Below are positions 60,395 to 64,000 of a stretch of DNA of 64,000 bases, piece by piece. The stretch lies in contig NZ_CACSJO010000024.1 in assembly GCF_902706195.1 (NCBI RefSeq), positions 1 through 64,000 on the forward strand, written 5' to 3'. How positions within the stretch are numbered: position 1 is the first letter of the stretch; every line of letters starts with the position of its first letter. The notes under the pieces are model-generated. The model did not search any database. It saw only the letters and a list, made by a program, of their open reading frames with translations, and was not told the DNA's origin. Both the position numbers and the translations under genes were made by a program. The DNA comes from Novosphingobium sp. 18050 (GTDB lineage: Bacteria; Pseudomonadota; Alphaproteobacteria; Sphingomonadales; Sphingomonadaceae).

Positions 60395-63223
60395 TCAGGC
60401 TGCCGAAGCGGCTTTCAGCAGCAGCTCATCGGGCGATCCGGTTATCGCGACATGCCCGACAGACTGGCTCGGCGAGGCAGCGGGGCGGCCGAAATAGTAG
60501 CCTTGCGCTTCATCGCAGCCCTGTTCCTTCAGTAAGGCGACCTGGTCGAGCGTCTCCACACCTTCGGCCAGAACCGGGACGTTGAGGCTCCGCCCGAGGG
60601 CGAGAACGGCCTTGATGATCGCCCGCGCCTGCACGCTGGTCTGCGAGCGGAGCAGGAACGACTTGTCGATCTTGATCTTGTCGAACGGGAAGGAATGGAG
60701 CGTGTCGAGCGAGGAATAGCCGGTGCCGAAATCGTCCATTGCGATGCTGATCCCCAGCGCCTTGATCTGGCGCAGCAGGTGCAGCGCGCGCAGCTTGTCG
60801 CCGATGATCGCGGTTTCGGTGATCTCCAGTTCGAGCCGCTTGGGTGAAAGCCCGGTCTCGATCAGAATACCGTGCACCACCTGGACCAGATCGCTCTGCG
60901 AGAGCTGGACGGCGGAAAGGTTCACGGCGATCTTCAGGTCGTTGGGCCAGGCCATCGCCTCGATGCAGGCCTGGCGCAAAACCCATTCGCCAATGCGGAA
61001 GATCTCGCCCGTTTCCTCGGCGATCGGAATGAAGTCGTCTGGCGCGATGAAACCGCGCACCGGATGTTCCCAGCGCAGCAGCGCCTCGTATCCAGTCATC
61101 TCGCCGGTCGCCAGTCCGTGCTGCGGCTGGTAGACGAGCGTCAGTTCATTGCGGTCCAAGGCATGGCGAAGGTCGTTCGCAATCTGGCGGCGGGCGCGTG
61201 CCGTTTCGTCCATTTCCGGCTCGTAGTAGGCAAGGCGCTCGCCCACGTTGGCCTTGGCACGGTACATCGCGAGATCGGCATTGTTGAGCAACTGCTCGCG
61301 CTGATCGCCGTCCTGCGGGAACACCGCCACACCGATGCTGGCGCCGAGGTAGAAACTGTTATCCTCCGGCCCGAACGGGGTCGCAAAGCAGTTCTCCAGA
61401 CGGGCAAGGAAGGTGGCCAGTTCGGCCTTGTCCTTGAAGCGCTTGGCGGCGGCAAACTCGTCTCCGCCGAGGCGGGCGACGACCTCACCCTCGGTCAGCA
61501 CATCGAGCAGGCGCTTCGAAAGGTGCTGCAGCGCCGCGTCGCCTGCACTGTGCCCGCGCGTGTCGTTGATTTCCTTGAAACGGTCGAGGTCGATCATCAC
61601 CGAGGTCAGCTGGTGGCCGAAGTGCCGTGCCTGTTCCAGCTCCGCGTCGATCCAGTGTGCGAAGCTGGAACGGTTGGGCAAGCCGGTCAGGCTGTCGTGC
61701 ATCGCCATATGCGCGATCTTCGCATCGGAGCGGCGGCGCTCGGTAATGTCTTCGAACGTCGTCACCCAGCCGCCGTCAGGCATGGTGCGGCTGATCATCG
61801 ACACGACCAGCGTATCCCCGAACTCCAGGACTTCCGGCGAGGTGCCGGTATCGACGGCGGGCCGTGCGAAGAGGCGGCGCATCTCGTCGATCGGGCGCTG
61901 CGAACCAGCCGGGCAGGTCACTCCGTTGAGTGCGGTGCGGGCAACCTGCTCGATCGTCATGCCGGGCAGGTGCACATCCAGGTCGATCTTCCAGATTTCC
62001 GTGAAGCGGGCATTGACCAGCAAAAGTCGCTTGTCCGCGCCAAACAGGCACAGACCCTGGTGCATGTTGCCCAGTGCCGCGTCGAGGTGCCCGGTCATTG
62101 CCTTCAGCCGGTCCGCATCTTCCTTGAAGCGGTCCATGTCGCGGGTGATCTTTGCGAAGCCGATGTGGTCGCCGTTCTCGTCAGCGATCTTCTCGATCGT
62201 GACGTGGGCCCAGAAACGCGTCCCGTCACGACGCATGCGCCAGCCCTCGCCAACATACTTGCCGGTGCGCATGGCCATCGTCATCGCCCGCTTGGGCAGG
62301 CCTTCAGCGCGGTCCTCGGGCGTGTAGAAGCGTTCCAGCGGCATGCCGATGACTTCGCTTGCGGCGTAGCCCTTGAGGCGCTGGGCGCCTGCGTTCCAGT
62401 TGGCGACCTTGCCGTCGCGGTCCAGCATGTAGATGGCGCAGTCGGTAATGCCCTTCACCAGGATGGACATGTCACGCTCGGTCGCATGAAGCGTAAGGCG
62501 CGCGCGGCGCGCCATGGCCAGGACCGCGATGCAGGTGGTGAGCAGGCAAAGCGAACCTGCCGTAATCATCGCCGCCATGCTGCCGCGGGAAAGCAGGACC
62601 CCGGTGCGCATGTCCAGCGACGCCGGCACCAGTTGCACTGCCGTCATGCCGATGAAGTGCAGCAGCACGACCGAGAGCGTCAACAGCAGACCTGCTGCGA
62701 TACCGCCGCGCATGGTCCGCCCACGCACAGCAAGGGCCAGCGCCGGGTATGTCGGCAGGACCACGAAGAACAGCGAGGCGACGACGTATCCGCTGCGCCA
62801 GTGGATCTGCGCAGGAAGTTCCAGCGCCGACATGCCCAGATAGTGCATTGCCGCGATGCCGCCCCCGCCGAGCAGGCTGGCCAGCGTCAGTCCCCTGACA
62901 TCCGGCCGGGCCATTGCGGTGGCGAAGGACATCGTCGTCATCGCGATCGCCACGATCAGCGAAAGCGCGGTCGCCGGAATCTGGTATCCCGCTATCAAGC
63001 CCGGATCATAACCGAGCATCGCCACAAAGTGGGTAGCCCATATACCGAAGCCGATCGCCAGACCTGCGCCAATGGTCCACCGTGCGGCGGCCTTACCGGA
63101 AAGGTGGCGTGCATGGCGGATAAGCTGGACCGCACTCATCGTGGAGATCACGCAGATCACAGCAGCGAGCAGAACAAACCACTCATTGTGCTGATCATGA
63201 ATGCACAGCAAAACGTCGAACAT
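60395..63223 (-). CDS. MHYT-PAS-PAS-GGDEF-EAL cyclic-di-GMP signalling protein
   Basis: Membrane cyclic-di-GMP enzyme of 942 aa. The MHYT sensor (about 10-240) carries the repeated signatures WATHFVAML, AAMHYLGM and LHFIGMTA, thought to bind a metal and sense diatomic gases. Two PAS domains follow (about 255-375 and 385-500). The GGDEF domain has an intact GGDEF (586-590, RLGGDEF). The EAL domain has EALLRW (E713), ETAIIG and DDFGTGYSS, so catalytic residues for both synthesis and hydrolysis are present. It is monocistronic. It may set the nucleotide level read by BdcA-type proteins such as the one at 26895. Confidence 0.94.
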   Translation of the reverse strand: MFDVLLCIHDQHNEWFVLLAAVICVISTMSAVQLIRHARHLSGKAAARWTIGAGLAIGFGIWATHFVAMLGYDPGLIAGYQIPATALSLIVAIAMTTMSFATAMARPDVRGLTLASLLGGGGIAAMHYLGMSALELPAQIHWRSGYVVASLFFVVLPTYPALALAVRGRTMRGGIAAGLLLTLSVVLLHFIGMTAVQLVPASLDMRTGVLLSRGSMAAMITAGSLCLLTTCIAVLAMARRARLTLHATERDMSILVKGITDCAIYMLDRDGKVANWNAGAQRLKGYAASEVIGMPLERFYTPEDRAEGLPKRAMTMAMRTGKYVGEGWRMRRDGTRFWAHVTIEKIADENGDHIGFAKITRDMDRFKEDADRLKAMTGHLDAALGNMHQGLCLFGADKRLLLVNARFTEIWKIDLDVHLPGMTIEQVARTALNGVTCPAGSQRPIDEMRRLFARPAVDTGTSPEVLEFGDTLVVSMISRTMPDGGWVTTFEDITERRRSDAKIAHMAMHDSLTGLPNRSSFAHWIDAELEQARHFGHQLTSVMIDLDRFKEINDTRGHSAGDAALQHLSKRLLDVLTEGEVVARLGGDEFAAAKRFKDKAELATFLARLENCFATPFGPEDNSFYLGASIGVAVFPQDGDQREQLLNNADLAMYRAKANVGERLAYYEPEMDETARARRQIANDLRHALDRNELTLVYQPQHGLATGEMTGYEALLRWEHPVRGFIAPDDFIPIAEETGEIFRIGEWVLRQACIEAMAWPNDLKIAVNLSAVQLSQSDLVQVVHGILIETGLSPKRLELEITETAIIGDKLRALHLLRQIKALGISIAMDDFGTGYSSLDTLHSFPFDKIKIDKSFLLRSQTSVQARAIIKAVLALGRSLNVPVLAEGVETLDQVALLKEQGCDEAQGYYFGRPAASPSQSVGHVAITGSPDELLLKAASAA

Positions 63224-63311
63224 CGAATCTAGTGCCCCGAAGATTAACGGGGCAAAATTAGGCGCGAATGGTTAACGCTGGCCTAAGGCTCTTGAGTGAT
63301 TACATTTTTTC

Positions 63312-63350
63312 AAAAAACGGGCGCGAAGGGCGATACCTTTCGCGCCCGTT
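63312..63350 (-). terminator. Rho-independent terminator of the heme oxygenase gene
   Basis: A perfect 12-bp stem (AACGGGCGCGAA at 63316-63327 with its complement at 63339-63350) is followed on the minus strand by six T's (plus A's at 63312-63317), 9 bp beyond the heme oxygenase stop. Confidence 0.85.
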
Positions 63351-63359
63351 GAAACGCCT

Positions 63360-63956
63360 TTACGCGGTCTCCACAAGGCCATGGACACGGCGAAAGGCCG
63401 CCCTGGCACCATCGGCCAGCCGCAGTTCCTCGTCTTCGTCCAGTGCCAGGGCGTCGAGTGCGCCGGTGAAAGCGCGCCAGTGCCGGGCCCGGCCGTCCGG
63501 GTGCCCCGCCAGATGGCGCGCGCCGCGATTCTCGTCGAGACCCAGCGCCCGCGCCATCTTGAACAGGAAAGCCGCGCCCAGGTTCGATCCTTCGGCCACG
63601 TAGAGCCAGCCCAGCGCTGTGGGCAGGTCGACCGATGTACCAGCATCGAAGGGCACTTCACCGCCCGCCGCCGGCAGCGGCAAGCCGAGATCCTCGATGT
63701 CTTGGCGGATCTGGTCGAGACGGCGGCGCTCGGCAAGGTCTGGCAGCAGTTCGCGCAGTTGCCCGTTCGCATAGAGCCCATCGATGTCGCGGTGAAACTG
63801 ATACTGCACGCTCAGGAACTGGCCATAGTTCTCGACGCTGGCGAAAGGCTCGGCGGCCATGATGCGCTTATCGAGGCGGTCATGCGTATCGTTCGTCGCC
63901 GCCTTCAGCCTCTTGGCACGGCTGGCTTCGAGCGGGGCCTGAAGGGTGATATCCAT
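63360..63956 (-). CDS. Biliverdin-producing heme oxygenase
   Basis: Soluble all-helical heme oxygenase of 198 aa that opens heme to biliverdin, releasing CO and iron. The proximal heme ligand is H25 in NDTHDRLDKRIM. The distal-helix motif is GWLYVAEGSNLGAAFLFKMA, whose Gly residues pack over the heme. The protein resembles the PigA/BphO group. In sphingomonads such genes usually sit beside a bacteriophytochrome or a heme-uptake receptor. No such gene is in view, but the upstream neighbour may lie beyond the right edge. AAAGGA precedes ATG 63956. It has a strong terminator. Confidence 0.92.
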   Translation of the reverse strand: MDITLQAPLEASRAKRLKAATNDTHDRLDKRIMAAEPFASVENYGQFLSVQYQFHRDIDGLYANGQLRELLPDLAERRRLDQIRQDIEDLGLPLPAAGGEVPFDAGTSVDLPTALGWLYVAEGSNLGAAFLFKMARALGLDENRGARHLAGHPDGRARHWRAFTGALDALALDEDEELRLADGARAAFRRVHGLVETA

Positions 63957-64000
63957 GGAAAATACGGTCCTTTGAATGGAGAAACGGGCGCAGGCATCCA

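Noticed and set aside
1..64000. tRNA, rRNA, CRISPR arrays or phage genes
   Set aside because: No cloverleaf-like T-loop sequence, no regularly spaced repeat array and no phage or integrase protein were noticed on either strand. A tRNAscan or CRISPR search was not possible.

Overview
The window looks like chromosome from a GC-rich alphaproteobacterium of the sphingomonad group, most likely Novosphingobium or a close relative. This rests on large TonB-dependent receptors of the Xanthomonas/Caulobacter type, NodT-type lipoprotein exporters, a non-phosphorylative sugar pathway and GC-rich intergenic palindromes of the kind common in sphingomonads. There are no rRNA, tRNA, CRISPR or transposase genes. 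Gene order is dense and the sequence reads as core or stable accessory chromosome rather than recently mobile DNA. The first gene is cut by the left edge; everything else appears complete.

Region by region: 1-3360 holds a truncated TonB receptor, a glutathione transferase and a small hypothetical gene. 3841-9938 is a glgX-treZ-treY operon that makes trehalose from glycogen or maltodextrin. 9980-13009 is a TetR gene followed by a compact B12-dependent ribonucleotide reductase. 13161-19701 is an RND tripartite efflux operon with a divergent TetR repressor. 20208-26885 is a CpxAR-like two-component pair divergent from a MacA-MacB-outer-membrane operon, with 11-bp-phased repeats between them. 26895-28273 is a divergent bdcA/bdcR pair (biofilm dispersal, cyclic-di-GMP related). 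28333-29217 is a DUF2520 Rossmann protein.

The largest unit, 29256-48787, is an arabinan and L-arabinose utilisation locus. It encodes exported GH51, GH43 and an (alpha/alpha)6 glycosidase, a TonB receptor, an MFS sugar transporter, an exported mutarotase, and the full oxidative route: L-arabinose dehydrogenase, SMP-30 lactonase, IlvD/Edd dehydratase, AraD1-type dehydratase and 2-oxoglutarate semialdehyde dehydrogenase. A FadR-type GntR regulator sits in the middle. Palindromes fitting the FadR-subfamily operator (TNGTNNNACNA) occur in front of several of its transcription units, so the locus can be read as one regulon feeding 2-oxoglutarate into the TCA cycle.

From 48830 to 58940, all on the minus strand, lies an envelope locus. 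It contains a three-domain GH18-like/NodB/GT2 polysaccharide protein, a 63-residue Cys-rich protein, a VirJ/AcvB-like lipase-fold protein, an MprF-type aminoacyl-phospholipid synthase/flippase, a DUF2147 protein, and a sensor kinase with its regulator. The window ends with a YahK-type aldehyde reductase, an MHYT-PAS-PAS-GGDEF-EAL cyclic-di-GMP enzyme and a biliverdin-forming heme oxygenase.

The least explained parts are the DUF2147-MprF-VirJ-small-Cys-GT locus, the unassigned (alpha/alpha)6 glycosidase, the palindrome-defined arabinose regulon, and a 260-bp element bounded by 31-bp inverted repeats at 43011-43270. All assignments were made by reading; no database search was run.
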